NCBI GenBank assembly: GCA_028023455.1
Contig: JAQFVV010000111.1
Location: 2,981,909-3,045,908 of the forward strand
DNA from: Epiperipatus broadwayi
Lineage: Eukaryota > Onychophora > Udeonychophora > Euonychophora > Peripatidae
Direction of reading: 5' to 3'
Length of the DNA stretch: 64,000 bases
Of this stretch, positions 11,550 through 21,434 are shown one piece after another. Under the pieces are notes generated by a model that saw only the letters and a program-made list of their open reading frames with translations, did no database searches and was not told the origin of the DNA. Position 1 is the first letter of the stretch. Each line of letters starts with the position of its first letter. The position numbers and the translations under genes were made by a program.

Positions 11550-12205
11550 TAAATAATAAAATACGCAATTTTATTATTAAAATTAAATTATTTCATACAA
11601 TTAATCAAAAAAAAAAAAATTGTGGAAATATTTAAAAACTGTTTTTTCAAAAAAGAGTATTTAAATTAAACAGTAGATGTGCGCTGATATGGAAAAAAAG
11701 TTCTTATTCGTAATTAAAGATCTGAAGCATTTGGAATAAAAACTGATGTTAAAGAGAATTATGGTTGCAGAAACAAGTTTTTTATTAACTTATGGGAGAT
11801 ACTTTAATTTATCTTTAAAGCCTTAAATAAATTAGTTCATATTGTCCAATTTATATATTATTATAACAACTCTTATTAAATTATGATTATTTTTAAAAAT
11901 AAATAAAAAAAACATCATCGTCAATGTAGAAGCTGACTGAATTTTACTTCTGAAAATAAAATTAATAGCGCGTTTTTTCTTCTCAGATTACTGTTTTTAA
12001 TTGAAACATCGTAGAATTTTTTTGAAGGTTGAATGAATGTATATGATAATAATCTTTTCTTTTTATATTTACAATCATGATAAACAAAACTAAAGTATAT
12101 ATATCTCACTGTGAGGAGAATGTAAGGTAATCTGCCATAACATCAGTTAAAGACTAAAAACAAAGTTATTAATAAGAATTTATAAATCTAGACTGATATT
12201 CTATG
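11550..12205. other. AT-rich sequence, no gene recognised
   Basis: Contains a poly-A run near 11610 and no supportable gene or repeat. Confidence 0.5.
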
Positions 12206-12208
12206 ATG

Positions 12209-12223
12209 AACTTCTGTTTAGCT
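12209..12223 (+). repeat. Target-site duplication of the RPS19 retrocopy (left copy)
   Basis: AACTTCTGTTTAGCT here is identical to 12960-12974, immediately after the A-tail. Confidence 0.9.
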
Positions 12224-12959
12224 TCTTTTCCAGTTATCTTCATAAAGATGCTGGAAGCAACTGTTAAAGATGCGACTCAGTCACGATTTGTAAAAGTCCT
12301 TGCTGCCTTTCTTAAGAAATCAGGAAAGATGAGAGTTCCTGAATGGGTTGATGCAGTTAAAACTGCGAAATATAAAGAGCTTGCTCCTTATAATGCTGAT
12401 TGGTTTTATACTGGAGCAGCTTCCATTGCTCATCATTTATATATTCGAGCTTTAGCTGGTGTGGGTGCTATGTCAAAAATTTATGGAGGCTGTAAAAAAA
12501 TGGAGTTATGCTTAGTCATTACTGCAGAGGTTCTGCATCCATTGTGAGAAAAGTGTTGCAAGCTTTAGAATTGTTAAAATTAGTAGAACATCATCCTAAT
12601 GGATAATGAAAGAAAACTCCATGTAGCTGAATAAATAACAGTGAACAAAGATTAACTAATCAAGGTTGATGAGATTTGGATGGACTTGCTTCTCAATTGA
12701 AAAGAAAATGACAGAGGAAGGAGGCAAAGGTCTAAAAGTTAAAAAAGGACCTAAAGGTCTTAAAACTAAGTCAAAATCAAAACCCAAAGCAAAATCTAAG
12801 GATTCTAAAAGTGTATCCCCAAAGCTTAAAGTTAAACCTAAATTGAAGACCAAGTTACCACCTAAGGACAAAGATAAACGTAAGCCCAAACTTAAATCTA
12901 AACCTAAGCCAACACCAAAATGAGATAATAAATTGTATTAATACATCTTAAAAAAAACA
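12224..12959 (+). pseudogene. RPS19: Processed pseudogene of ribosomal protein S19 with lysine-rich 3' extension
   Basis: RPS19 is a small-subunit ribosomal protein. From ATG 12248 the frame reads [56 protein letters not shown] and KIYGG, all RPS19 hallmarks. A frameshift at the A-run near 12492 moves the rest ([20 protein letters not shown] and, after several stops, DLDGLASQLKRK) to another frame up to 12711. There are no introns. Hallmarks of retroposition are a pyrimidine-rich start like a 5'TOP (12221-12231), AATAAA at 12927-12932, a short A-tail from 12950, and a 15-bp target-site duplication AACTTCTGTTTAGCT at 12209-12223 and 12960-12974. The lysine-rich frame lies inside the same duplicated boundaries. 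Confidence 0.93.
12708..12923 (+). pseudogene. Lysine/proline-rich open frame in the RPS19 retrocopy
   Basis: Directly after the RPS19 C-terminus, in a different frame, about 71 codons run open from ATG 12708 to TGA 12921. They read as K-K-x and K-P-K repeats (for example KTKSKSKPKAKSKD and KPKLKSKPKPTPK). The stop lies only a few bases before AATAAA, as expected if this was the true end of the parental reading frame and one base was lost or gained near 12708. It resembles the tail of a histone H1-like protein but has no globular domain. An open upstream extension to 12666 overlaps the RPS19 end out of frame and is not meaningful. Confidence 0.6.
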
Positions 12960-13203
12960 AACTTCTGTTTAGCTAAGTACAGTGAAAAATCAGTTTCAAG
13001 AAATTAAGATTGTCGATTTGGAAGAACTGTATAATATTGAATGAAATATTAATAGATTTAGGCAAAGATATTTGATTTAAAAAGTAAATATGTTCTTTAC
13101 TATAAAGATATAATTTAGGTTTATATATTACTAAATTATTATTGATTAAGAAGTAAAGAACTTTTATTGAAATATACACAATACTTTTAATCAGACTAAT
13201 GTT

Positions 13204-13390
13204 AGAATTGAAAATAAAGGTAAAAGTGCTATGAGTAAATTTGGATTTGAGAAATAGTTTTGTGAAAATTTCATCAAAAAAAAAACAACAAATCTATAAA
13301 AATCCAAAATGAAATTGGACATTAAAAATAGTAGAGTTGGATTATATTTTGACTAGCAAAATATGTATTTCAAGATTAAATGGTCTTTAT
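13204..13390 (+). pseudogene. RTE LINE endonuclease fragment
   Basis: This short piece aligns by eye with 42815-43030 of the longer RTE copy: GAATTGAAAATAAAGG, GTAAATTTGG, then TAGAGTTGGATTATATTTTG and TATGTATTTCAAGAT. Translated it reads ELDYILTSKICISR, the end of the APE-type endonuclease (ELDYLLINRKYVYFK in the other copy). It has stops and a poly-A run and is only a relic. Confidence 0.7.
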
Positions 13391-13399
13391 AGATTTGGT

Positions 13400-14175
13400 T
13401 ATAATTTACTGACTTTATTAAATTAGCAGTAGTTATGACATAATGTGTACACATATTTTTAGAATTTAAGCTCATCCTAAAATAAATATTTATAAGCAGG
13501 AATTTTTTCAGTCAGTTACTTGAATGAAAGATTTAATAAAAGATAAATGATCCGTTCAATCTAATAAATAAAAATGTTCAATTCAAATTCGTCATATTGC
13601 GAGTTGAATAATAATTTCATTAACTTTTTACAAACTATGGTGTAGGGTCTCTGATTAAAATTATTATAATTACACGGATAAATTAATGAAGCAGGATATA
13701 TCTTAAGATGTACAGATAAGGAAATTGTCTTACTTCATCTTATAGAAGTGATGATTAATCTAAAAAGTAGATTGCCTCAGCATTTGTATATGTATAATAG
13801 ATAAAAAATGAAAACGTACAAACATTGATGTTTTATAAATGTGAAGAGATATATTGCTATACTTGTGAATTAAATCAGATTGTTATTGTTTGAATGGACC
13901 AGAGTTACTGAAATACGAGATTAAAAAATATTGATATATAAAACTTTCTACTCATTCTACAAATGTTAAAACTTATACATTGTCGCATAATTACTATTTT
14001 ATCTACATCAGTGCAGATAGTTAGCATTTATTGGCTTTGGCAAAAATTTAAAACTTTGAAAGTATTGTAGCCTATTTCATAAATAACCCTTAGTTGTCTG
14101 AAAAATCAATGAAACAATTATATTACAATTTATGTTTACAGTTATTATTTTGATTTGCTTGCAATGAATAAATGT
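13400..14175. other. AT-rich sequence, no gene recognised
   Basis: Nothing supportable was found. Confidence 0.5.
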
Positions 14176-14338
14176 AATATGTCACACAATCACCATTCTT
14201 TATGTTTACACAAGCTGTGTTTCACAGAGGCAAAACTCTCCATACAGTATCACCACTTAGTGCAAGCCAGAGTAACCCAATGGATGCATAAAATCCCTAT
14301 CTAGCGCTATTCAAATAATATCCCCAGACTATTCAAAT

Positions 14339-14395
14339 AATATCCCCAGACTAGTTTCTAGCTTGTGGATTTCATCAGTGAATATGAATGCTGAA
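14339..14395 (-). ncRNA. Hammerhead ribozyme motif, family A (copy 2, minus)
   Basis: On the minus strand CTGATGA (14378-14372), GAAACTAGTC and GGGGATATT are preserved in order. Stem II (AATCC/GCTA) is poor and the distal stem I is lost. Confidence 0.6.
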
Positions 14396-14554
14396 CTGAG
14401 TTCAGATCTATATAATTATACAAGCTAATAAGCTTAGCTTGAACACATTATCGTGTTTTCATTTTGGACTCAAAGTTTTATAGTTAGCTAAAAAAGTAAA
14501 AGGTGGCTGAAGGAGGGTTTGCATTAGATCCTAAGATCAGTGCAGTGCTCTCCG

Positions 14555-14613
14555 ATCCAAGGATTCTCACTGATGAAAGCCACAAGCTAGAAACTAGTCT
14601 GGAGATATTGGAT
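14555..14613 (+). ncRNA. Hammerhead ribozyme motif, family A (best copy)
   Basis: Read in order: ATCCAA (14555-14560) as distal stem I, ATTCTCA as proximal stem I, CTGATGA (14570-14576), stem II AGC/GCT with loop CACAA, GAAA (14590-14593), palindromic stem III ACTAGT (14593-14598), C17 (14599), then TGGAGAT closing proximal stem I and TTGGAT (14608-14613) closing distal stem I exactly. The internal loop in stem I and the loop on stem II are where natural hammerheads make tertiary contacts. One C-A mismatch sits in proximal stem I, and the pair closing stem II next to the core is A-A rather than the usual G-C, so cleavage may be weak. With a palindromic stem III, known hammerheads act best as dimers. 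Confidence 0.75.
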
Positions 14614-14729
14614 GAGTAGGCACTAGATAGGGATTTTATGCATAAACCTTCCTGCATCATTGATTACTCTGGTTTGCACTGAATGGTGCTACTGTGTGGA
14701 AAGTTTTGCCTTGGTAAAAATGTATTATA

Positions 14730-15385
14730 TGTTATTATAAAGCTATAGAAACAAAAATTATTAAAAATAAAATATTAACAATTAATATTTATAACCTCTA
14801 GAAATGTTTAGCTGAATTTAAGCCAAAAATTGAAAATAGTTTGAAATTATTAAAATTTTAATAATGAATTCAATAATAAGATAACTGATATTTACTAAAG
14901 ATAGTTATATTAATAACCATCCAGAAGAGCACCAATTTATCAATAAATTTTTAATTGAAAAGAGGAAATATATAAAGAAAAAAACCTATCTAACTAAATC
15001 ATTTAGAAAAACTGGGATTCTATGATAGAGTACAAAAATGAGTTAATTGTGAAATATAAATTATATTTGTAATTGGAAAAGAAAGCAGAACTTAATATTT
15101 TGATAAGAAAAAGGTTGTTTCAGCAATAGAAAGAAAAGATGATACTATAAATAATAAGGGGATAATTCATTGGGTTTATTAAAAAAATCTACAAAAAAAT
15201 TGTACGTTAAAATAGAACAGAAAAACAAATAGGACTTACAATTACAATGTCTTATGAATAAAATAGATAGTGTAAATAAATATATAAACATTGAAAACAC
15301 TTCAGAAAAATGATATAACTATTATTGTTAAAAGAAGTAGATGGAAAAAATAAAAAAATTGTTGATATAGCTATTTATCAAATAT
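14730..15385. other. A-rich sequence, no gene recognised
   Basis: Long A-rich stretch with many stops in all frames. It may be an old element but no motif is readable. Confidence 0.45.
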
Positions 15386-15389
15386 TATT

Positions 15390-16020
15390 AAAACAGGCAA
15401 AATTCTATACATATTGCCACTCAGTGCAAACCAGAGTAATCAATGAATGCCAGAAAGCTTGTGACCTTTGTCAGTGAGAAACCTTGGATCTGAGAGCACT
15501 GCACCTAGATCTTAGGATCTAAGATAACCCTTCAGCAGCCACCTTTTATTTCTACTTAACTACAAAACTGTAAGTCTCAAACTGAAACCACTATAACACT
15601 ATAATATTTTCAATCTAAGCACAGTAACTTATATAATCATATAGGTCTGAACTCAGTTCAGTAGCCACACATTTTGATGTCTTTGGTTCTTTAATAATCA
15701 TAGCCACCACTATCCTATTAGGCAGGATTGGTTTTAAGCCAATAAATATCACACGATCACCATTTCTTATGCTTTCTCATAACTGTTATTAAAATAGGTA
15801 AAACTCTATACATATTGCCACTCAGTGCAAGCCAGAATAATCAATGGATGTCAGAAGATGAGTAAGCACTAGATGGGAATTTTATGCACAAGCCTTATGG
15901 CATCCACTGATTACTCTGTGTTGCACTGAGTGGCAAAACATATAGAGAGTTTTGCCTGTGTTAATAATAGTTATGAGCAAGCATAAGAAATTGTGATCAT
16001 GTGATGTTTATTGGTTATCA
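15390..16020 (-). mobile_element. Hammerhead repeat family A, copy 3 (tandem ends plus inverted end)
   Basis: On the minus strand a unit runs from about 15785 to 15395, and the end motif (plus-strand GCCACTCAGTGCAA) occurs at 15416 and again at 15808, a 392-bp period. Then at about 15860 the sequence switches to a forward unit end. The hammerhead (about 15455-15497) is truncated: the core reads CTGACAA and the GAAA and stem III are missing. Confidence 0.75.
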
Positions 16021-16024
16021 AATA

Positions 16025-18390
16025 TTAAATGATAAATTTGTGTTAGATGATTATAAAATGTATTAGTAATATAAATATTTAAAAAAATTAAAAATACACT
16101 ACAGGATATTATACATCTATCAATCTTATATCAATTCTACACAAAATCTCTTTACTAAGATTATTATAACTTATTTATCCAGAACTTCAGATGCAAATCA
16201 ACTTTAGAAAACAAGTTAAATTTAAATACAGATGGTTTTCGACTTTTGTAATTGATTCCTGAAATTTGTACAAAAGTTGAAATGTACAAAAGTAGACAAT
16301 GTAAAAACATTAAAAAGTGTTTTTAAAATATTTATTTTTTAATGAGGTCTATTAACATATACATAAATAACACTTTATTGATTAGAATCTGATGTTTTCT
16401 TTATAAATTTATCAAGAGATAGTTGAATTGCATTCTTTTTTTTCTCTTGATGTTCCATAACATGCTGTGACCTTTTCTATTGCAGTTTGTATGAAATAGA
16501 AAATTATATGAAAGAAGTATGTATAAAAATTAAGAACTGCCTGTATTGCTTTAACAACACTCATAAAAAGGACAAATGAATATGAATTTCCAATATATTT
16601 TGAATGTTTTTAAAAGTGAAGAAAAATAAAATAATTTAAAAAGTACTAAAAGCATTAAAACTATACTGATTTATTTATAGAGCTCACAAATACAATCTTA
16701 TTAAATTAGGTCATGTGACATCTGACTTGATTTTTTTTTGTAAACTATACTGAGAAATGAAAAAGTCGTATCTAAGCCTCATTAATATCAATATTTTTTT
16801 CTCTTACCACAGTGAATTTTAAATTTGTAAAATATTTGTAATTATAAAAACAAAATATATCTTATATTTATTAATAAAAATATTATTGAAATGAATAAAA
16901 TAACATTTAAAATAAAAAAATAAGTTTTTAAAATAAATAAAAAACTTATCTGTATTTTGATAAATATAATATAAACATTTCTATTACTTTGTATGAAAAA
17001 TGATAACATGAAGCTCTGTTTATATAAGTTGATTATAAATTTCATTCAGTAGCAAAAACGGAAATTATAAATTTATTATTAAAAATAAACATTAAATGTC
17101 ACAAAAACATAACAAATGATTGACTAACAGAAAGCTTTGCTCTTGTTTTGTTTTACAATTTTTAAGCATCAACATATAGACCTATTATATTGACAAAATC
17201 TGAAAAATATAAAAAATGGAACAACAATAATTAGATTACTTAGTCATGTTAAAATTTAATGATTAATATAGTTGCATGTTCCAATTTTACAGGCAGTAAT
17301 TTGTAGATGAAAATAAAAATTTAAGAGGATATAAGTAGAGAATATTTAAATTATCCAGATTTTAAAGATATGATGCTTGTTTTAAAAATAATACTTCCAG
17401 GTATCACAAATTACAAAAACTATCTGATAAATAAAAGTAAGAGTGTAGAACCAAGAATAAATGTGGAAATTTCTAAAGTAATGCCAATGAATTTTCATAC
17501 AAGAAAATAATGAAACTTTCATAATAATAAACTGATAAATGCTAAAATCTACAAAGTTTTGATAAATCTATTAATATAGATGAAATCTATCTTAAAATTA
17601 AATTTCTTTGGAGTACTTTTAATAAATATCAATAGAAAACATGTATGTGTTTGAAAAGAGTTTTAATAGATGGGTTTTACCAATATATTTGCAATTTAAT
17701 ATATCATGATTACCATTTTTAGATTTATTGCATTGAAAATATGTTTATAAATCTGGTACAACCATTAAAATGATAATTTATCTTATGAATACTTGTTTTG
17801 TACTTCTTCAATTCAATAAAAAGAAAATAATGCAAATTATCTCCTATAACTATTAATCATAAAGTCTAAGACCAAAGAAACAAGCCAAGCACTTCTAAAA
17901 GTATTTATTTACTTTTAGTTAACATTGCTAAATATTCAATACACTTCCTCAAATGTAAATGGGATTTTTTTACACAAATTTAATTTAATCTCCTTTAAAG
18001 ATTCACTTTCATAAACTAGAAGGGAAACATTTTTCTGCTTAAAAGTTTTATGTATATATGTTGGAGTAAGTGTAACAATTTTTCACAATTTACATAATGT
18101 GTATTATAGATACATGTATAGATAAATTGTGAAAATAGCCAAGACAAATTGATGGCTAAATAGATGGATAGATAATTAAGTACATTTGAGACAGATAGAC
18201 AAGAAGGCAAATAGATTCGGATAGAAATAAAAATATAACTGGAAATAAAAAATAATTTTTTTATTTACAATGATTTATGTATTATTAAAAGTACTGCTGA
18301 TTAAAATTTATTTAAAATATTGATTTTTTTCGCTAAAGTTCGCACGTTTTATAATTTTACGGTTATAAAGTTTCATACACAAAAACTATA
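16025..18390. other. AT-rich sequence, no gene recognised
   Basis: No gene. A short dispersed repeat is listed separately at 16678-16740, and a degenerate GATA-type simple repeat lies at about 18150-18235. Confidence 0.5.
16678..16740 (+). repeat. Short dispersed repeat (family D), copy 1
   Basis: Shares AGAGCT, CTTATTAAATTA, GTCATGTGACAT, TGACTTGATTTTTTTT in order with 23584-23657. A related tail lies at 26748-26800 inside a foldback insertion. Confidence 0.6.
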
Positions 18391-18393
18391 TCA

Positions 18394-18722
18394 CCAGATT
18401 TTTAATTGGATGGACGGTTGAACAGTTGGAGTGTGGAGTAGACTGAAGCCTGTCCGTTAAATTATGAAAATTGGCTATCTTAATATATCTGAGCACTTAT
18501 AGCATATATGTGTAGAGATGGTAATCTAGACCAACTGATGATTGCTGGTTTAGCATGAAATACGTATATTGGTGATTATTTATCGTTTCAACATATATGT
18601 GTTCAAGTGTATCAGTGTTATGAGATAGTGTGGAGAGAGGTGGGTCGTGTGAAAGTCTGTGCTCATATACCCTATATATTACATATATAAACACAGGTAT
18701 ATAATAAGCCTGTGTGTTTCAG
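18394..18722 (+). mobile_element. Hammerhead repeat family B, single forward copy
   Basis: Order: TTTTTAATTGGATGGACGG, TGAGCACTTATAGCATATAT, hammerhead, tRNA-like segment, a short CATATACCCTATATATTAC word and the tail ending GCCTGTGTGTTTCAG. The same tail ends the copy at 32.9 kb, so about 18722 is the probable end. No target-site duplication was resolved. Confidence 0.8.
18519..18580 (+). ncRNA. Hammerhead ribozyme motif, family B (18.5 kb)
   Basis: CTGATGA (18535-18541), stem II TGCT/AGCA with loop GGTTT, GAAA (18557-18560), palindromic stem III ATACGTAT (18560-18567), A17 (18568), and stem I ACCAA/TTGGT with a bulge followed by AATC/GATT. The core is intact. One T-T mismatch closes stem II at the core side. 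Confidence 0.8.
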
Positions 18723-19019
18723 TTATATCTATATCAATATAAAAACAAAATTTCCAATGCACTAGACTACCTAATTTGCATTATAATGCATTAAAGCTTA
18801 GAAGCTCTTGCTGCATAAAAAGGTAAAAGTAAAAATATATATTATTAATAAGTTATAAAAATTTATTCAAATAAAAATTCAAGATATTTTGACAGAGTTT
18901 TTGAAATATTTTATTAAAATGAAATATTAAATTAATAGTTCGTCATAATAATTTCATAAAAATTAGACAAAGTTTTGATCAATAATAATTTTAAACTTAT
19001 AATTATATATATACACAAA

Positions 19020-19226
19020 ATAGGGGATTTGAACACAGACTTTCAAACTCCCTTTAGTCATCCATTCTATCTCATACAACTGATACATATGATCATATAC
19101 ATGTGAAAAAGATAAATAATTTCCAATATACATATTTCATGCTGAACCAGCACTCATCAGTTGGTCCAGATCACTATCTCCCACACATATATATAATCAG
19201 TGCTCAGTTTATATTAAGATAACAAA
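19020..19226 (-). mobile_element. Hammerhead repeat family B, minus fragment
   Basis: On the minus strand this holds the piece upstream of the hammerhead (ATCTTAATATAAACTGAGCA), the hammerhead and the tRNA-like segment ending GAAAGTCTGTGTTCAAATCC. It abuts a family A unit at about 19228. Confidence 0.75.
19110..19182 (-). ncRNA. Hammerhead ribozyme motif, family B (19.1 kb)
   Basis: On the minus strand CTGATGA (19160-19154), stem II GTGCT/AGCAT with loop GGTTC (G-U pair next to the core), GAAA (19138-19135) and stem III ATATGTAT, palindromic but for one G-U. Proximal stem I is CCAA/TTGG. The core is intact. Confidence 0.75.
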
Positions 19227-19227
19227 T

Positions 19228-19778
19228 CTTCAAACAATACGTATAGAGAGTTTTGCATGTTTTAATAACAGTTAAGAGCAATCATAAGAAATGGTGATCA
19301 TGTGATGTTTATTGGCTTAAAACCAATCCTGCCTAATAGGAGAGTGGTTGCTATAGTTATTAAAAAACCAAAGACACCAAAATGTATAGGTACTGAACTG
19401 AGTTCAGACCTATATGACTATGTAAGCTGATGAACTTGGATTGAAAATATTATAGTGTTTTCAATTTAAGTCTCATAGTTTTGTAGTTAAGTAGAGATAA
19501 AAGGTGGCTGCTGGAGGGTTGCATTAAATTCTAAGATCTAGGTGCAGTGCTCTCGGATCCAAGGCTTCTCACTGATGAAGGCCACAAAACAGAAACTAGT
19601 CTAGGGATATTGGATGAGTAGGCACTAGATGGGAATTTTATGCACAAGCCTTCTGGCATTTATTGATTGATTACTCTGGCTTGCACTGAGTGGCAATACA
19701 TATAGAGAGTTTTGCCTGTTTTAATAGCAGTTAAGAGCAGGCATAAGAAATGGTGATCCTGTGATGTTTATTATTGGG
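19228..19778 (+). mobile_element. Hammerhead repeat family A, copy 4 (direct 463-bp repeat)
   Basis: The unit end TAGAGAGTTTTGC through AAATGGTGATC and GTGATGTTTATT occurs at about 19234-19312 and again at about 19697-19772. Thus one whole unit of about 463 bp is flanked by a repeat of its own end, the arrangement expected from a tandem or circular template. It holds one hammerhead. Confidence 0.75.
19556..19616 (+). ncRNA. Hammerhead ribozyme motif, family A (copy 4)
   Basis: ATCCAA (19557-19562) pairs with TTGGAT (19610-19615). CTGATGA (19572-19578), GAAA (19592-19595), ACTAGT and C17 are intact. Stem II is damaged (ACAAAACA replaces ACAAGCTA), and one mismatch lies in proximal stem I, so it is probably inactive. 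Confidence 0.7.
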
Positions 19779-19779
19779 A

Positions 19780-21175
19780 GAAAACGAAAAATGATTGTCC
19801 TAGATATTAAGTGTGTTTCATTCACTGATGATTTTCTTCATGACAGCTATAACCTCTTAATTTAAAATTCCATTCTTATTCTTCCTTTTAACATATGATT
19901 ATGTCAGCTGACAAAAAAAGGAAAAACGATAAACAAGTACTGTGAATGTTCTTTATTTAAAAGAGATTAATCCAATATCTCTCTTAAGACCAACCTGCAA
20001 TATTATCTACATACCATTTTAAAACTATGGGGGAAAAGTCACATTAAAATTTTCAAATTTATTTTTATGCTCTTATCTACAAACAAATATTTATTAAGAC
20101 AATGTTATTTCAAATGTTTCAGAAAACACATATCTTTTGAGGTGTTATTACCTTTTACCAGTTTATTACTGAGACAGATGTGCCTTTTCCTTACACGTGC
20201 CCACACATATATGAGTTTATAAAAATTGGTTCCTTTATACTTAACTTAAATTATTTAATGGGTAGTTTTATTTGAACCTATTTAACAAATTTAATTTTAA
20301 ATTCCGTTGAGAATTTTATTTATTTATCCTAATCTTTTAATAACTTTATTAAACTTATGAATATATTTATGAATGTTTAATTGCTATTTCAAGAATAATA
20401 TATTGAATACTCAATTGTGTCCAACTCTTAATATCTTACAGAAGCAAACAATTTTTAATAGTAAAATATTTAATTTAGTCATTTTATAATGGTAGAATTT
20501 AAAACATCATTTACTTCGCGTAATCTAACCCATATCAAATCAATAAATTGTGGTACTAATTTAAAATTATTTTTTGGATTCTCCGTATTCATTTTTATAA
20601 CGTGACAATTATACAATGAATTAAACATATAATGTATGTGAATTAATACATTAATATTATATATTGTATTTTTTTAAAAAACGTATTCCTCTAAACACTT
20701 ATATGAGTTTTTATTTTTCTTAATCATTTAAACTGTTTTTCTGTAAGGAAAACAATTTTTTTTTGATTTGTGAAGATTTAGGATGTAAAAATATTTAAAT
20801 TTCATTTTACATATAATGAGGGATTTTTTTAAATGTAATAATATTCCAGAATAATATTTGTGCTTTAGATTTCATGAGATTCTTGCATTGATTAAAATAA
20901 ATTATTTATAAAGACAATGAATCTTAAAATTTTAAATCTTTGAATTTTTTATTTCAATATAAAATGATATTTTTATTTCTAGCAATGCTTATTTAATTAA
21001 TTACATGTAAAATCCTCAAATCTAAACATCTAGTATTAATATATAATTTTAAATTTTTTACTCTATGACAAGCTATATTTAATCTACAAAGTCACTCTTT
21101 GTAGTATTACGTTTTTGACAATAATTTGTTTTCAGTTTAATTGTAGTTTAAAACATATTTTAACAGCTTTTAAGT
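19780..21175. other. AT-rich sequence, no gene recognised
   Basis: Nothing supportable was found. Confidence 0.5.
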
Positions 21176-21179
21176 ATTA

Positions 21180-21430
21180 AACCATTAAACATCACATGAT
21201 CGCTATTCTTTATACTTACGCAAGCTGTTTACACAGAGGCTAAATTCTCCATAGAGTAGCACCATTCAGTGCAAGCCAGAGTAGAGATCCTAAGATCTAG
21301 GTGCAGTGCTTTCAAATCCAAGGCTCCTCATTAATGAAACCACAAGCTAGAAACTAGTCTGGGGATATTGGATGAGTAGGCATTGAATAGGGATTTTATG
21401 CACACATCTTCTCACATTCAGTCACATTTC
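21180..21430 (+). mobile_element. Hammerhead repeat family A, copy 5 (fragment)
   Basis: A short inverted end (21186-21287) is joined to a forward segment from AGATCCTAAGATCTAGG to GGGATTTTATGCACACAT. The hammerhead (21313-21373) keeps GAAACTAGTCTGGGG and TTGGAT but its CTGATGA has become TTAATGA. Confidence 0.75.
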
Positions 21431-21434
21431 TTTC

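Larger units (their letters stand above)
10570..11550 (+). mobile_element. Hammerhead repeat family B, inverted copies
   Basis: At about 10570 the orientation flips: the text from there reads as family B on the plus strand, through a hammerhead at 10664-10728, the tRNA-like segment (about 10740-10830), the AT-rich linker and part of a second unit whose hammerhead region (about 11390-11460) is degenerate. A family C insertion interrupts the second unit at about 11141-11390. The first hammerhead retains CTGATGA and GAAA but its stem II is mismatched. Confidence 0.7.
14180..14720 (+). mobile_element. Hammerhead repeat family A, copy 2 (inverted pair)
   Basis: The left part (about 14180-14394) is a minus-strand unit end including a hammerhead core. 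At about 14395 it joins a forward unit that runs through GAACTGAGTTCAGATCT, AAGGTGGCTG, the hammerhead, and the end GCACTGAATGGTGCTACTGT. The two unit ends are therefore inverted with respect to each other. A 24-bp duplication (two copies of TATTCAAATAATATCCCCAG, near 14308 and 14332) disturbs the left hammerhead's stem I flank. Confidence 0.8.

Noticed and set aside
9311-11550. CRISPR-like repeat array
   Set aside because: Units of about 400 bp with no short repeat/spacer pattern, in an animal genome; the repeats are hammerhead family B.
12656-12889. 77-codon minus-strand frame
   Set aside because: Antisense shadow of the lysine-rich part of the RPS19 retrocopy.
12666-12923. Histone H1-like gene
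   Set aside because: No globular domain, no promoter, and the frame lies inside the boundaries of the RPS19 retroposition.
19428-19465. Second hammerhead core in family A (CTGATGA then TTGAAAA)
   Set aside because: Other copies read CTAATAA or TTACTGT at the first box, stem II is too short, and the GAAAA belongs to a separate TTGAAAA/TTTTCAA hairpin.
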